Source: Tistrella mobilis KA081020-065 (GTDB lineage: Bacteria > Pseudomonadota > Alphaproteobacteria > Tistrellales > Tistrellaceae). From it: 64,000 nucleotides of DNA. The stretch covers positions 1,533,501 to 1,597,500 of the forward strand of contig NC_017956.1 in the NCBI RefSeq assembly GCF_000264455.2, given 5' to 3'. The notes below the pieces were generated by a model. That model did not search any database and was not told the DNA's origin. It worked only from the letters and a program-made list of their open reading frames with translations. The translations under genes and the position numbers were made by a program. Positions 17,526 to 26,320 of this stretch are shown here, in pieces (within the stretch, counting starts at the first letter, position 1; each line of letters begins with the position of its first letter).

Positions 17526-18263
17526 ATGACCATCGGGGCGGAACGGCCCAGGATCGAAGCGATCCTGTTCGACAAGGACGGCACGCTGGTCGATTTCGAT
17601 GCCAGCTGGGGCCCTGTCAATCGCCGGGTCGCCGAGCGTCTGGCGCGGGGCGATCTCCGCCTGGCCCATCGCCTGCTTGAAGCGGCCGGCCACGACCCCG
17701 AAACCGACCGGGTGCTGCCCGGATCCCTGTTTGCAATGGGCGACAGCATCAGCCTGGCGCGGACCTGGTCGCCCTTCCTGCCCGGCCAGCCCGATGCGCT
17801 GCGGCTGTCGCGAGAGATCGATCGCATGTTCGTGAGCTTCGGCGCCGGCGCGGCCCAGCCGGTCTGCGATCTGCCGGCGCTGTTCGGCGCATTGCGCGCC
17901 GGCGGCCTGCGGCTCGGCATCGCCACCAATGACAGCGCCGCAGGGGCTGAGGCCCTGGTCGCCCAGTGCGGGCTGCATGCCCATCTGGACTTCGTCGCCG
18001 GCTATGACAGCGGCCATGGCGCCAAGCCCGGGCCGGGCATGCTGACCGCCTTTGCCGCCACGATCGGCCGGCCTGCTTCCGTGGTGGCCGTGGTGGGCGA
18101 CAGCCTGCACGACGTCGCCCTGGCGCGGGCGGGTGGTGCAGGACTTGCCGTGGTGGTGAAGGGCGGGGCGCGCATCGACCCCACGGTTGCCGCGGCCGCC
18201 GATCTGGTGCTTGACCGGCTTGAGGATGTAACCGGGCTGGTCCCTAAGCTCGCGGCCGGCTGA
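17526..18263 (+). CDS. HAD-superfamily hydrolase (phosphoglycolate-phosphatase-like)
   Basis: This 245-residue cytoplasmic phosphatase shows the HAD motifs in order: I, ILFDKDGTLVDF (nucleophile Asp near 16, acid/base Asp near 18); II, IATND; III, Lys in GAKPGPGML; IV, VVGDSLHDVALARAGG. The cap between motifs I and II is helical (type C1), as in Gph/beta-phosphoglucomutase relatives. The start follows a GAGAGGG sequence. The upstream open frame is a non-coding extension. The substrate cannot be fixed from sequence. Confidence 0.87.
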   Translation: MTIGAERPRIEAILFDKDGTLVDFDASWGPVNRRVAERLARGDLRLAHRLLEAAGHDPETDRVLPGSLFAMGDSISLARTWSPFLPGQPDALRLSREIDRMFVSFGAGAAQPVCDLPALFGALRAGGLRLGIATNDSAAGAEALVAQCGLHAHLDFVAGYDSGHGAKPGPGMLTAFAATIGRPASVVAVVGDSLHDVALARAGGAGLAVVVKGGARIDPTVAAAADLVLDRLEDVTGLVPKLAAG

Positions 18264-18272
18264 GCGGTCGGC

Positions 18273-19073
18273 TCACCCGAGAGCGGGGGCCGCCAGAAAC
18301 AGGATCACCATCCCGGCCGCAAGCCCCGGGCCGAAAGGCAGGCGGCGGTCGGCCGAGACCTTGACCGCGAGCAGCCCCGCCAGGGCGACGGTGAGTGCGG
18401 CCCCCAGCGCCAGCCCCCAGGGCAGCGCCGCGCCCAGCCAGGCACCGCCGGCGGCCGCCAGTTTCACATCACCCATGCCGATGCCGTCGCGCCCGCGCCC
18501 CAGCCGATAGGCCATGGCGACCAGCCACATGCCGCCGAAGCCCGCGGCTGCGGCAAGCGTGCGCTCGCCCAGTGCGGCATCGTCGGGGGAGGCGAGCAGA
18601 CCCAGGATCAGCAGCCCCCAGGTCAGCGGATCGGGCAGGCGGCCCTGGAGCAGATCGGCCGCGCCGAGGGCGGCACAGCCGGCGGCCAGGATCGCGACCT
18701 GTGCTGGCGGCGCGGGAGAGCCGATCAGCAGGCCGACCAGAACCGCCAGGGCGGCGAGCAGCCCGGCGCCCAGGGCGGCACGACCGGGGGAGGCCGGCGG
18801 CGTCCAGCCGAAGCCGTCTGCCTCGGGTGCGATCGCCCCTGCATCCTGCCGGTTCCGCTGGTGCCGCCAGGCCTCGGCATCCTCTTCGGCCGTGGTGGCG
18901 CGGCGGCCGCGGGTGATCAGGCGGCGGAGATGATCGACGCGCGATCTGACGGGGCCGGCGCGGCCTTCATTGCGGGCGATGGCGGCGGCGATGGCATAGC
19001 GGGCGAGGCCCCAGCCGCCCGCGGCAGCGGCGAGCGTCGGAACCAGGCCCTGGATCATGCCGCTCATCGCCAC
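18273..19073 (-). CDS. A24-family prepilin peptidase (TadV/CpaA-like)
   Basis: This 266-residue membrane protein contains the two aspartate contexts of type IV prepilin peptidases: AADLLQGRLPDPLTW (first Asp, about residue 139) and GIGMGDVKLAAAGG (GxGD, about residue 198). At least six hydrophobic segments surround them. The first 90 residues are a polar, Arg-rich extension without the zinc-binding CxxC pairs of large PilD enzymes, so it is the short form and probably lacks the methylase domain. No pilin or Tad genes are nearby. It converges on the HAD gene with only 9 bp between stops. Confidence 0.82.
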   Translation of the reverse strand: MAMSGMIQGLVPTLAAAAGGWGLARYAIAAAIARNEGRAGPVRSRVDHLRRLITRGRRATTAEEDAEAWRHQRNRQDAGAIAPEADGFGWTPPASPGRAALGAGLLAALAVLVGLLIGSPAPPAQVAILAAGCAALGAADLLQGRLPDPLTWGLLILGLLASPDDAALGERTLAAAAGFGGMWLVAMAYRLGRGRDGIGMGDVKLAAAGGAWLGAALPWGLALGAALTVALAGLLAVKVSADRRLPFGPGLAAGMVILFLAAPALG

Positions 19074-19105
19074 CTCCCCATGACAGGCTACATCATCGGC
19101 ATCGT

Positions 19106-19777
19106 TCAGCGTGGCGGCAGGGCCGCCGTGCCGGCATCGATCGCCCAGACCACCAGCTCCTGCAGGAACCGGTCGGTCGCGGCGTCGAAGGCGTTGATCA
19201 CCGGCTGCACGCCGTCGGTCACGGCCGGCTGGCGGATCTCGAACCGCTTCTGGGCCACGATCCGCCGGTCGGGCATGGTGACCAGCCGGGTGTTGACCTC
19301 CAGCCGGATCACCGGTGCGCCCGCGCCTTCGGCCGGGTACTGCGCCTGATAGTTCAGCAGTTCCGACTGCAGGGTGAAATCGGGCCTGAGCCCGACCGAG
19401 GCCGGCGCCACCGAGACATGCGAGCGGGCGTTCAGGAAGGCATCGACCATCAGCGACTGCATCATGCCGGTGGTGCGGTCGGTCCAGTTGGCCTTGGCGA
19501 AATAGCCGATCTCGGACCGTCCGCGCTGCAACACCACCCGCGAGGTATCCAGGGCGGCGGAGGCCGTGGGCCGTTCGACCGACAGCTGCCAGTCCGGGCC
19601 GCCGGTCGCCACCCCCGGGATCTGTTCGGGCGCCGTCAGACGATAGAGCTGCGGCGGATCGCCGAGCAGCAGCGAGCCCGGCGAGCAGGCGGAGAGGACG
19701 AGCGCCGCGGTGGCGGCGAGCATGCCGGTCCGCAACACGGCGCGACGGTTGATCTGGGGTGCGGTCGCGTCAGTCAC
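19106..19777 (-). CDS. ABC-type transport auxiliary lipoprotein (PqiC/DUF330-like)
   Basis: This 223-residue protein starts with an Arg-rich segment and a hydrophobic stretch ending in the lipobox VLSAC (Cys31), so it is a lipoprotein, presumably at the outer membrane. The rest fits the ABC_trans_aux family that accompanies MCE/Mla transporters. Its start overlaps the mlaD-like stop by 8 nt, making it the last gene of the lipid-transport operon. Confidence 0.85.
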   Translation of the reverse strand: MTDATAPQINRRAVLRTGMLAATAALVLSACSPGSLLLGDPPQLYRLTAPEQIPGVATGGPDWQLSVERPTASAALDTSRVVLQRGRSEIGYFAKANWTDRTTGMMQSLMVDAFLNARSHVSVAPASVGLRPDFTLQSELLNYQAQYPAEGAGAPVIRLEVNTRLVTMPDRRIVAQKRFEIRQPAVTDGVQPVINAFDAATDRFLQELVVWAIDAGTAALPPR

Positions 19778-20768
19778 CGGGGGTGTATCCCTGTTGCTGG
19801 CCGCCGAGCAGGAAGCGCTGCGGGTCGCGCTCGATCTGCACGGCGAGGCTGTTCAAGGTGGTGACGAGGCTGCGGGCCTCGGCCAGCAGCGCCGTCAGTT
19901 CATAAAGGCCGTTGGACGTAAAGTCGTTGATCGGCGTGCGGTTTTCGTCGATCAGGCTGTTGAGGTTGCGGTTGGTGCCGCGCAGCTCGGTGAGCAGCTG
20001 GGTCGCCCCCTGATCGATATTGCCGACTGTGCTGCGCAGCTCGGTGAGCGTCCGGCTCAGCTGGCTGTCGAGATTGCCCGCCGTGCCTTCAAGCTTCGTC
20101 ATCATGCCGTCGAAGCGTTCGGCGGCGGCGCGGGCCGCCGCGACCGTCGCCTCTGCATCAGCCATCACCTTGTCGAGCCGTTCGGGGTTCTGCGCGATCG
20201 CACCGCTCACCGTCTTCAGATCCGACAGGGTGGCCGTGATCATGGCGCGGTTTTCGGGACCGAAGACCTCGTTGGCCTGATCGAGCAGGGTGATGGCGCG
20301 CGAGATCAGATCCGGAGCGCCGGCGATGATCTGGTCGATCCGCGAGGCCTTGGACGGGATCACCCGATGGCCGCTGGGGCTTTCGGCCCGTATCCCCGTG
20401 GTGGCGAGTGCACCGGAATCATCGGTGTCGAGCAGGATATAGGCGCCGCCGGTGATGCCCTGCAGGGCGAGCGTCGCCACGGTGTTGGGACCGATCGGCG
20501 TGGTCTCGGCGATGTCGGCGGTGACCAGGATGTAATCCGGGTTCTGGGGCGCGATGCGGATCGAGGCGATCTGCCCCACCGGGATGCCCCGATAGCTGAC
20601 CGGATCGCCGGTCCTGAGGCCGGTGATCGCCTGGGCGAAGAAGATGTCGTACTGGGTATAGGACTGGTCGGAGCGGCTGCCCGCCACCCAGAGCACGAAG
20701 CCCACGAGCCCGATGAGCAGGACCAGCACGAAGCTGCCGACGATCAGATGATTGGCACGGGTTTCCAT
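19770..20768 (-). CDS. mlaD: MlaD/MCE-domain lipid-transport substrate-binding protein
   Basis: This 332-residue protein has an N-terminal membrane anchor (about 7-29), one MCE domain (about 35-115, VSYRGIPVGQIASIRI pattern) and a long helical tail with heptad character (about 170-290). Such proteins form periplasmic hexamers that carry phospholipids between membranes. This protein is longer than E. coli MlaD (about 180 residues) because of the helical tail, as in many proteobacterial homologues. It lies between the ATPase and lipoprotein genes. Confidence 0.9.
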   Translation of the reverse strand: METRANHLIVGSFVLVLLIGLVGFVLWVAGSRSDQSYTQYDIFFAQAITGLRTGDPVSYRGIPVGQIASIRIAPQNPDYILVTADIAETTPIGPNTVATLALQGITGGAYILLDTDDSGALATTGIRAESPSGHRVIPSKASRIDQIIAGAPDLISRAITLLDQANEVFGPENRAMITATLSDLKTVSGAIAQNPERLDKVMADAEATVAAARAAAERFDGMMTKLEGTAGNLDSQLSRTLTELRSTVGNIDQGATQLLTELRGTNRNLNSLIDENRTPINDFTSNGLYELTALLAEARSLVTTLNSLAVQIERDPQRFLLGGQQQGYTPGD

Positions 20769-20786
20769 CGGTTTCGTCCCCGGTGT

Positions 20787-21638
20787 TCAACGGGCCGGCG
20801 GCGCATCCGGCCGCGCCTCGGGTTCGGGAGTGCCGGCCGAAGCCCGCGGCATCTCCGTCGCCCTGAGCGCGGCGCGGCCGCGCGGCCCGCCGAAATAGGA
20901 TTGCAGCCATGGATGCGGGTCGCGGGCAAGCTCGGCGATCGGCGCAATGCGGATCTGCTTGTCGACGAGTGCGGCGACCCGGTCGCAGATGGCGTGCAGG
21001 GTGTCGAGGTCGTGGGTGACCAGCATGACGGTCACCCCCAGCGCGTGGTTGAGGTCCAGGATCAGCTGGTCGAAGCCCTCGGCCGAAATCGGATCGAGGC
21101 CGGCGGTCGGTTCGTCGAGCAGGAGAAGCTCGGGGTCGAGCGCCAGCGCCCGGGCGAGGCCGGCGCGCTTGCGCATGCCGCCCGAAAGTTCCGAGGGCAG
21201 CTTGCCGCCATCCCCCGGCTTGAGGCCCACCAGCACCAGCTTCTCGATCGCGAGCCGATGCGCGGTGTCGGCCCGGACATTGGCATGTTCGATCAGCGGC
21301 ATGGCGACGTTTTCGGCAATGGTCAGCTGGCTGAACAGCGCGCCGTCCTGGAACAGCATGCCCATGCGCCGCTGGCGGCGGCTGCGCGCGGCATCGTCGG
21401 AGCCGGTGATTTCTTCACCCAGCAGGCGGATGCGGCCCTCGGCCGGATGGATCAGGCCCAGGATCGTCCGCAGCATCACCGACTTGCCCGAGCCAGAGCC
21501 GCCGACCACGCCCATGATCTCGCCGCGATCGACGGTGAAGCTCAGATGATCGTGGATGACGGTGCTGCCGAAGCGGGTCACCAGCCCCTCGACCTCGACG
21601 ATCGGTTCCCCGGAGGGTTTGCGTGTCGAACTGGTCAT
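20787..21638 (-). CDS. mlaF: Mla-type ABC transporter ATP-binding protein
   Basis: This 283-residue ATPase has Walker A GGSGSGKSV (about 43-51), signature LSGGMRKRAGLARAL, Walker B LLLLDEPTAGLD and H-loop VTHDL. GGMRKR with a Met-Arg-Lys series is typical of MlaF/Ttg2A. The C-terminal extension past residue 245 is rich in Ala/Pro/Arg and has no recognised domain. It begins 4 bp after the permease gene and powers that MlaE partner. Confidence 0.92.
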   Translation of the reverse strand: MTSSTRKPSGEPIVEVEGLVTRFGSTVIHDHLSFTVDRGEIMGVVGGSGSGKSVMLRTILGLIHPAEGRIRLLGEEITGSDDAARSRRQRRMGMLFQDGALFSQLTIAENVAMPLIEHANVRADTAHRLAIEKLVLVGLKPGDGGKLPSELSGGMRKRAGLARALALDPELLLLDEPTAGLDPISAEGFDQLILDLNHALGVTVMLVTHDLDTLHAICDRVAALVDKQIRIAPIAELARDPHPWLQSYFGGPRGRAALRATEMPRASAGTPEPEARPDAPPAR

Positions 21639-21642
21639 GCCC

Positions 21643-22836
21643 TCACACCCCCAGGATCGAGAACAGGACCGAGAACAGCGCGTCGAGCAGGATCACCACG
21701 AACACGCCTTCGACCACCGAGGCGGTGGTCGCCCGGCCGACAGCCGCCGCCGACCGGCCGACCCGGAGGCCCTGGAAGCAGCCGATCACCGCGATCATCG
21801 CCGCGAAGATCGGCGCCTTGACCATGCCGACCAGGAAAGTGGTCAGCGTGATCGCCGTGCCGAGCTGGCGGAAGTACTGCGAAAACGAGATGTCGAGGGC
21901 GAGCAGCGCCATCACCGCGCCGCCGAAGATGCCCATCATGTCGGCGAAGAAGGTGAGCAGGGGCAGGGTGATCATCAGCGCCAGCATGCGCGGCATCACC
22001 AGCAGGTCGACCGGGTCGAGGCCCAGCGTGCGGATCGCATCGACCTCTTCGTTCAGCGTCATCGAGCCGATCTCTGCCGTGAAGGCACTGCCCGAGCGGC
22101 CGGCGACGATGATCGCCGTCAACAGGATGCCCATTTCACGCAGCACGCCGACACCGACCAGATTGACGGTGAAGATCTCGGCGCCGAACTGGCGGAGCTG
22201 GTCTGCACCCTGATAGGCCAGCACCACACCGATCAGAAAGCCCAGCAGGCCTACGATCGGCATGGCGTCCAGGCCGGTGCGCTCGATATGGCTGACCAGC
22301 GCCGTCCAGCGCATCCGCCGTGGCTGGAAGACGGTGCGCATCAGCGCGATGGTCACGAGGCCGATGAAGGCCACCAGGTCGCGCGCTTCCTTGAACGCCC
22401 CGATCGTGGCGCGGCCCAGGGTTTCGACCATGCCGAGGAAGCCACCGGCACGGCGGCGGGTGCCGCAATCGACCGAGGCCGCCGGCATCAATGTCTTCAG
22501 CAGATCGCGATAACGGTCATCGCCGCCGGCGACCGCAAGCCGGCCGTCGGTCTGCTCAGGGGCTTCCGAGACACCGGCGAGCGTCAGCAGCATCAGCCCG
22601 CCATTGGCATCCATGGCGGTGACCTCACCGATATCGATCTCGCCGGCCGGCGGTTCCTTGCCCCGCCGGATCCGCTCGATCCGGTCGAGCCTTGCGGTCG
22701 TCCAGTCGCCGCGGACCACGAGCCTGCGCCCGTGGGGGCCGTCGGTCCAGCTGGCCTCGGGCCAACGGGTCTCGGGCGAATTGGTCTGTGTGATGTCGGA
22801 AGCGTCGGATCGACGCGGTCCGGCGCCTGTCGGCAT
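21643..22836 (-). CDS. mlaE: MlaE-family permease with N-terminal STAS-like domain
   Basis: The 397-residue product has two parts. Residues about 30-125 have the beta-alpha pattern of a STAS/MlaB domain (RRLVVRGDWTTARLDRI, EIDIGEVTAMDANGGLMLL). Residues about 145-397 are the MlaE permease, with five hydrophobic helices and the conserved segment GRSGSAFTAEIGSMTLNEEVDA. E. coli encodes MlaB and MlaE separately; here they are fused, and no separate mlaB is seen. First gene of mlaE-F-D-lipoprotein. The ATG has GGGAGAGG upstream. Confidence 0.9.
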   Translation of the reverse strand: MPTGAGPRRSDASDITQTNSPETRWPEASWTDGPHGRRLVVRGDWTTARLDRIERIRRGKEPPAGEIDIGEVTAMDANGGLMLLTLAGVSEAPEQTDGRLAVAGGDDRYRDLLKTLMPAASVDCGTRRRAGGFLGMVETLGRATIGAFKEARDLVAFIGLVTIALMRTVFQPRRMRWTALVSHIERTGLDAMPIVGLLGFLIGVVLAYQGADQLRQFGAEIFTVNLVGVGVLREMGILLTAIIVAGRSGSAFTAEIGSMTLNEEVDAIRTLGLDPVDLLVMPRMLALMITLPLLTFFADMMGIFGGAVMALLALDISFSQYFRQLGTAITLTTFLVGMVKAPIFAAMIAVIGCFQGLRVGRSAAAVGRATTASVVEGVFVVILLDALFSVLFSILGV

Positions 22837-22961
22837 GCACCTCTCCCGGCTGATTGCCTCACATCCGCGCCAAGTTAGTCGGTTTCCGGGTGGAAGGCCA
22901 AGCCGGCGCGACGTGACTCAATCATGTTACACGGGATCGGACTGTTCGGATGCGCCACACA

Positions 22962-24497
22962 TCACTTTTTTTGCGCCGCAGTGTAAAGCCCGGCATGCTC
23001 GCTCCGCAGCCGCGCCTTTTCGATCTTGCCCATGGTGTTGCGCGGCAGCCGGTCGACCACCAGCACCCGCTTCGGGCATTTATAGGCAGCAAGCGCGGCA
23101 CGCAGGGCCGGCAGGATCCGGGCCTCGTCGGGCCGGGGCGCCCCCTGGGCCGGCTCCACGACGGCGGTCACCGCCTCGCCGAAATCGGCATGGGGCAGGC
23201 CGATCACCGCGCTTTCGCCCACCCCCTCCATGTCGTCGAGCAGGATTTCGACCTCGCGGGGGTAGACATTGTAGCCACCGGTGATGATCAGGTCTTTCGA
23301 CCGGCCGACGATCGACAGCCGGCCGTCGGCGTCGGCGCGGGCGAGATCACCGGTGCGGAAGAAGCCGTCAGCGGTAAAGGCCTCGGCCGTCGCTTCGGGG
23401 CGGTGCCAGTAGCCGCGGAACACCGCCGGCCCGCGGATCTGCAGCTCGCCGGTCTCGCCGGCCGGCAGGGGCATGTCGCCGGCGCCGGCGATCCGCGCCT
23501 CGATGCCGGGCAGGGGGTAGCCGATGCTGCCCGGGCGGCGCTCGCCGTCGAGCGGGTTGGACACCACGATGCTCATCTCGGTCGCGCCATAGCGCTCGAG
23601 GATGGCGTGGCCGGTGGCCGCTTCGAATCGTCGGAACAGATCGGGGCCGAGCGGGGCCGAACCGGCGGTGGCGAGCCGGAGCTTCAGACAGTCGGCGGCC
23701 CCGAAACCCGGCAGGTCGAGCAGCCGGGCATAGAAGGTCGGTACGCCCATGAACACCGTCGACTCGGGCAGGCGGGCCCGGACCGTCTCCGCGTCGAAGC
23801 GCGGCAGCAGGATCATGCTGCCGCCGGCGGCAAGGATGGTGCCGGCGGCGACGAAGAGGCCATGGGCATGAAACAGCGGCAGGGCGTGCAGCAGCACGTC
23901 GGACGAGGTCATGCCCCAGGCGGTGCAGAGAGTCTCGACATTGCTGCGCAGGTTGTCGTGGCTGAGCAGCGCACCCTTGGGCCTGCCGGTGGTGCCCGAG
24001 GTGTAGAGCATGGCCGCCGGATCGTCAGGCCCGAGCTCAGGTGCAGGTGCCGCCACGCCGCCCGCGATGGCGGCATCGGCCGCGGCGGCGAGATCGCCCT
24101 CGCCCCGGGTGCCGAGGGTGCGAAGCGCGGTGCCCTCGGGGATTGCCGCGCGGCATTGATCGACCGCTGCCGGGTCGGTGACGAAGATCCGGGGGGCGGC
24201 ATCCGCGAGCAGGGGGCCAAGTTCGGCCGGGGTGTAGGCGGTGTTGAGCGGCAGGAACACCGCGCCTGCCCGCAGCGTGCCGAGGAAGAGGGCGATGGCA
24301 TCGACGCTCTTCTCCACCCGCACCGCCACCCGGTCGCCCGGCTGCACCCCGGCCGCAGCCAGGGCGGAGGCGAAGCCCCGGGCCCGTACCCCAAGCGCCC
24401 GCGCGGTCACCGTGCCGCCATCGCCGGTCCGGATGGCGATGGCGTCGGGGCTGCGGGCAAGGCCCGCATCGATCAGGGCGTGCAGGGTACGGGTCAT
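22962..24497 (-). CDS. matB: malonyl-CoA synthetase-like acyl-CoA ligase (MatB type)
   Basis: This 511-residue ANL-family ligase shows A3 YTSGTTGRPKGALLSH (about 174), the MatB-like pocket HALPLFHAHGLFVA, MGVPTFYARLL, A5 ERYGATEM, hinge GDLARADADGRLSIVGR and terminal Lys in NTMGKIEKARL. MatB converts malonate or methylmalonate, ATP and CoA to the CoA thioester; the HxHGLFVA and VPTFYxRLL pattern is what points to that branch. It is the distal gene of gntR-crotonase-matB on the minus strand, 43 bp after the crotonase. No MatA decarboxylase gene is in the window. A different short dicarboxylate remains possible. Confidence 0.8.
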   Translation of the reverse strand: MTRTLHALIDAGLARSPDAIAIRTGDGGTVTARALGVRARGFASALAAAGVQPGDRVAVRVEKSVDAIALFLGTLRAGAVFLPLNTAYTPAELGPLLADAAPRIFVTDPAAVDQCRAAIPEGTALRTLGTRGEGDLAAAADAAIAGGVAAPAPELGPDDPAAMLYTSGTTGRPKGALLSHDNLRSNVETLCTAWGMTSSDVLLHALPLFHAHGLFVAAGTILAAGGSMILLPRFDAETVRARLPESTVFMGVPTFYARLLDLPGFGAADCLKLRLATAGSAPLGPDLFRRFEAATGHAILERYGATEMSIVVSNPLDGERRPGSIGYPLPGIEARIAGAGDMPLPAGETGELQIRGPAVFRGYWHRPEATAEAFTADGFFRTGDLARADADGRLSIVGRSKDLIITGGYNVYPREVEILLDDMEGVGESAVIGLPHADFGEAVTAVVEPAQGAPRPDEARILPALRAALAAYKCPKRVLVVDRLPRNTMGKIEKARLRSEHAGLYTAAQKK

Positions 24498-24540
24498 CGG
24501 CTGAGGGCTTCCGGTGGTGATGCGGGTGAAAGCGGGAGGG

Positions 24541-25356
24541 TCAGTTGCCGGTGAAGGCGGGCGCGCGGCGCTCGGTCAGCGCGGCCAGACCCTCGGCATA
24601 GTCGGCGCTGCCATTGCAGGCGGCGATTGCCGCGCGGGCGGCGGTGACGGCGGCGGCGTCCTCGGGGCGGGTGGCGGCGCGGACCGAGTATTTCGACGCC
24701 CGGATCGAGAGCGGCGCGTTTTCGCGCAGCGTGTCGAGGATGGCCTCGACATGGCCGTCGAGCGCGTCGACCGGCAGCACGGCGTTCACCAGCCCCATCG
24801 CCTTCGCCGCGGCGGCGTCATAGCGCTTTGCGGTCATCAGCAATTCGCGGGCGGGGGCGGCGCCGATCGCGTCGACCAGCCGGCGGACGCCGGTTTCGTG
24901 ATAGCCGATGCCGAGCCGGGCGGCGGGGATGCCGAAGGTCGCACGCTCGTCGGCATAGCGCAGGTCGCAGGCCAGCGCGACACCCATGCCGGCGCCGATG
25001 CAGGCGCCGTGGATCAGCGCGATGGTCGGCACCGGCATCGCTTCCAGGGCCGCCGAGGCGGCTTCCACCGCCGCATCGTACCGCTTCGGCCCCTCGGTGC
25101 CCGACCGGGCCTCGTTGAACTCGCTGAGATCGGCGCCCGATACGAAGGCGCGCTCGCCATGGCCGCGCACGACCACGGCGTGCAGCTCGCCCGGCCTCAT
25201 GTCGCGCAGCCCGGCCAGATGCTCTGCCATCGCCACCCACATGCCGTAGCTGACGGCATTGCGCTTGGCCGGGTTGCGGATTTCCAGCACGGCAACGCCG
25301 CGGTCGAGGGAAAGCGTGACCGCCGGGGTGTCGGCGGCCTGGGTCTGGTCGGTCAT
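24541..25356 (-). CDS. crotonase-family protein, hydratase glutamates absent
   Basis: This 271-residue enoyl-CoA hydratase/isomerase-fold protein retains the oxyanion-hole segments (FVSGADLSEF and HGACIGAGMGVALACD). Aligned by eye to rat enoyl-CoA hydratase, Glu144 is replaced by Gly125 and Glu164 by Ala145, so simple hydration is doubtful. A Tyr (Tyr152, in RLGIGY) falls where E. coli methylmalonyl-CoA decarboxylase has its active-site Tyr140, although that enzyme's His66 is not conserved. It lies between gntR and matB, so it probably acts on a CoA ester made by MatB. Decarboxylase is a hypothesis only. Confidence 0.82.
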   Translation of the reverse strand: MTDQTQAADTPAVTLSLDRGVAVLEIRNPAKRNAVSYGMWVAMAEHLAGLRDMRPGELHAVVVRGHGERAFVSGADLSEFNEARSGTEGPKRYDAAVEAASAALEAMPVPTIALIHGACIGAGMGVALACDLRYADERATFGIPAARLGIGYHETGVRRLVDAIGAAPARELLMTAKRYDAAAAKAMGLVNAVLPVDALDGHVEAILDTLRENAPLSIRASKYSVRAATRPEDAAAVTAARAAIAACNGSADYAEGLAALTERRAPAFTGN

Positions 25357-25413
25357 CTGTCTGCCTTCCGGGGAGGGGATCTGTGGGGCGTGAAGTCCGG
25401 GTCGAACGAAAAC

Positions 25414-26100
25414 TCAGCCGGTCTCGGCAAGGCCGGGCGGCGGGCGAAGGATGAAGTCGCGCAGCACATCGCCCTGGATGACGACATGGGCGCGCATCAG
25501 ATCGGCGGCGCGGTCGGCCTCTCCGGCCAGAATCGCGGCCATCACCTCGCCATGCTCGTCGTCAGACCGGCCGAGCCGGCCGGGGCTGCGGCCCTGATGC
25601 AGGCGATAGGGCCGCAGCCGGTCGCGCAGCCGCTGGGTTTCCTGTTCCAGATAGCGGTTATGGGCGGCTTCGTAGATCAGCTCGTGGAAGCGCTCGTTGA
25701 CCTCGTAATAGGCGTTCACATCGCCCTTCACCGCCTGGGCATGGGCGTCGGCGCAGGCCTGCTGCAGGGCGACACGGCCACGCTCGGTGATCCGGCGGGC
25801 GGCGAGGCGGGCGCAGAGCCCTTCCAGCTCGGCCATCACCTCGAACATTTCCAGCACCGACGACATCGTGGGCCGGGCGACCACCGCCCGCTGCCGGGGG
25901 CGGGTTTCGATCAGCCCGCTTTCCGCCAGTCGCCGCACCGCTTCGCGCACCGGGGTGCGCGAGACGCCATAGCGTTCGGCGAGATGGGTTTCCTCGACGA
26001 CGGAACCTGGCGGCAGCTCGCCCGACAGGATGTCGTCGGCCAGGCGCTTCTGAACGCTTTCCGCAATCGTCGGGCGGCGTGGGCGGGTCTGCTCGGTCAT
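25414..26100 (-). CDS. GntR-family regulator, FCD subfamily
   Basis: This 228-residue regulator has an N-terminal winged helix (about 10-75, LAERYGVSRTPVREAVRRLAESGLIE) and an all-helical FCD ligand domain (about 85-215) with metal-site-like Asp/His residues. FCD regulators usually sense organic acids and repress uptake and catabolic genes. The ATG at 26100 is preferred; a GTG at 26139 would add 13 residues. It is divergent from the TRAP operon and upstream of the crotonase and matB genes, so it likely controls both. A palindrome in the shared gap (26228-26243) is a candidate operator. Confidence 0.88.
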   Translation of the reverse strand: MTEQTRPRRPTIAESVQKRLADDILSGELPPGSVVEETHLAERYGVSRTPVREAVRRLAESGLIETRPRQRAVVARPTMSSVLEMFEVMAELEGLCARLAARRITERGRVALQQACADAHAQAVKGDVNAYYEVNERFHELIYEAAHNRYLEQETQRLRDRLRPYRLHQGRSPGRLGRSDDEHGEVMAAILAGEADRAADLMRAHVVIQGDVLRDFILRPPPGLAETG

Positions 26101-26199
26101 CGGGTCCCGGATCCGGTTTGCGGGTGCATGCGTCTGCACATTCTAGGGTGCGGTCGTCCAAAGTGTCGCGGCTTCGGGTGCGGCGCAACAGTATTCCTT

Positions 26200-26243
26200 T
26201 TGCAGTGCAATGCATCCCGTATTTAGAAAAGTATATACACTTT
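26200..26243. promoter_or_regulatory. divergent operator region between gntR and TRAP genes
   Basis: Two palindromes lie in an unusually AT-rich part of the 220-bp divergent gap: TTGCAGTGCAA (26200-26210, centre G) and AAAGTATATACACTTT (26228-26243, arms AAAGT/ACTTT around a GTATATAC core). FCD-type GntR proteins commonly bind GT-N-TAC-like palindromes, so the second is the better operator candidate. It lies 78 bp before the TRAP small permease start. Confidence 0.55.
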
Positions 26244-26320
26244 GATCGGCGCCGCCTACACTGATGTTCATCACGAAGCCTGCCGGGCAAACCGGCGGCG
26301 ATCCCTCGGGGAGGACCTTC

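Noticed and set aside
22965-22973. Poly-A run near the matB 3' end as a programmed frameshift site
   Set aside because: It occurs at the last codons and no continued frame of interest follows the slip.
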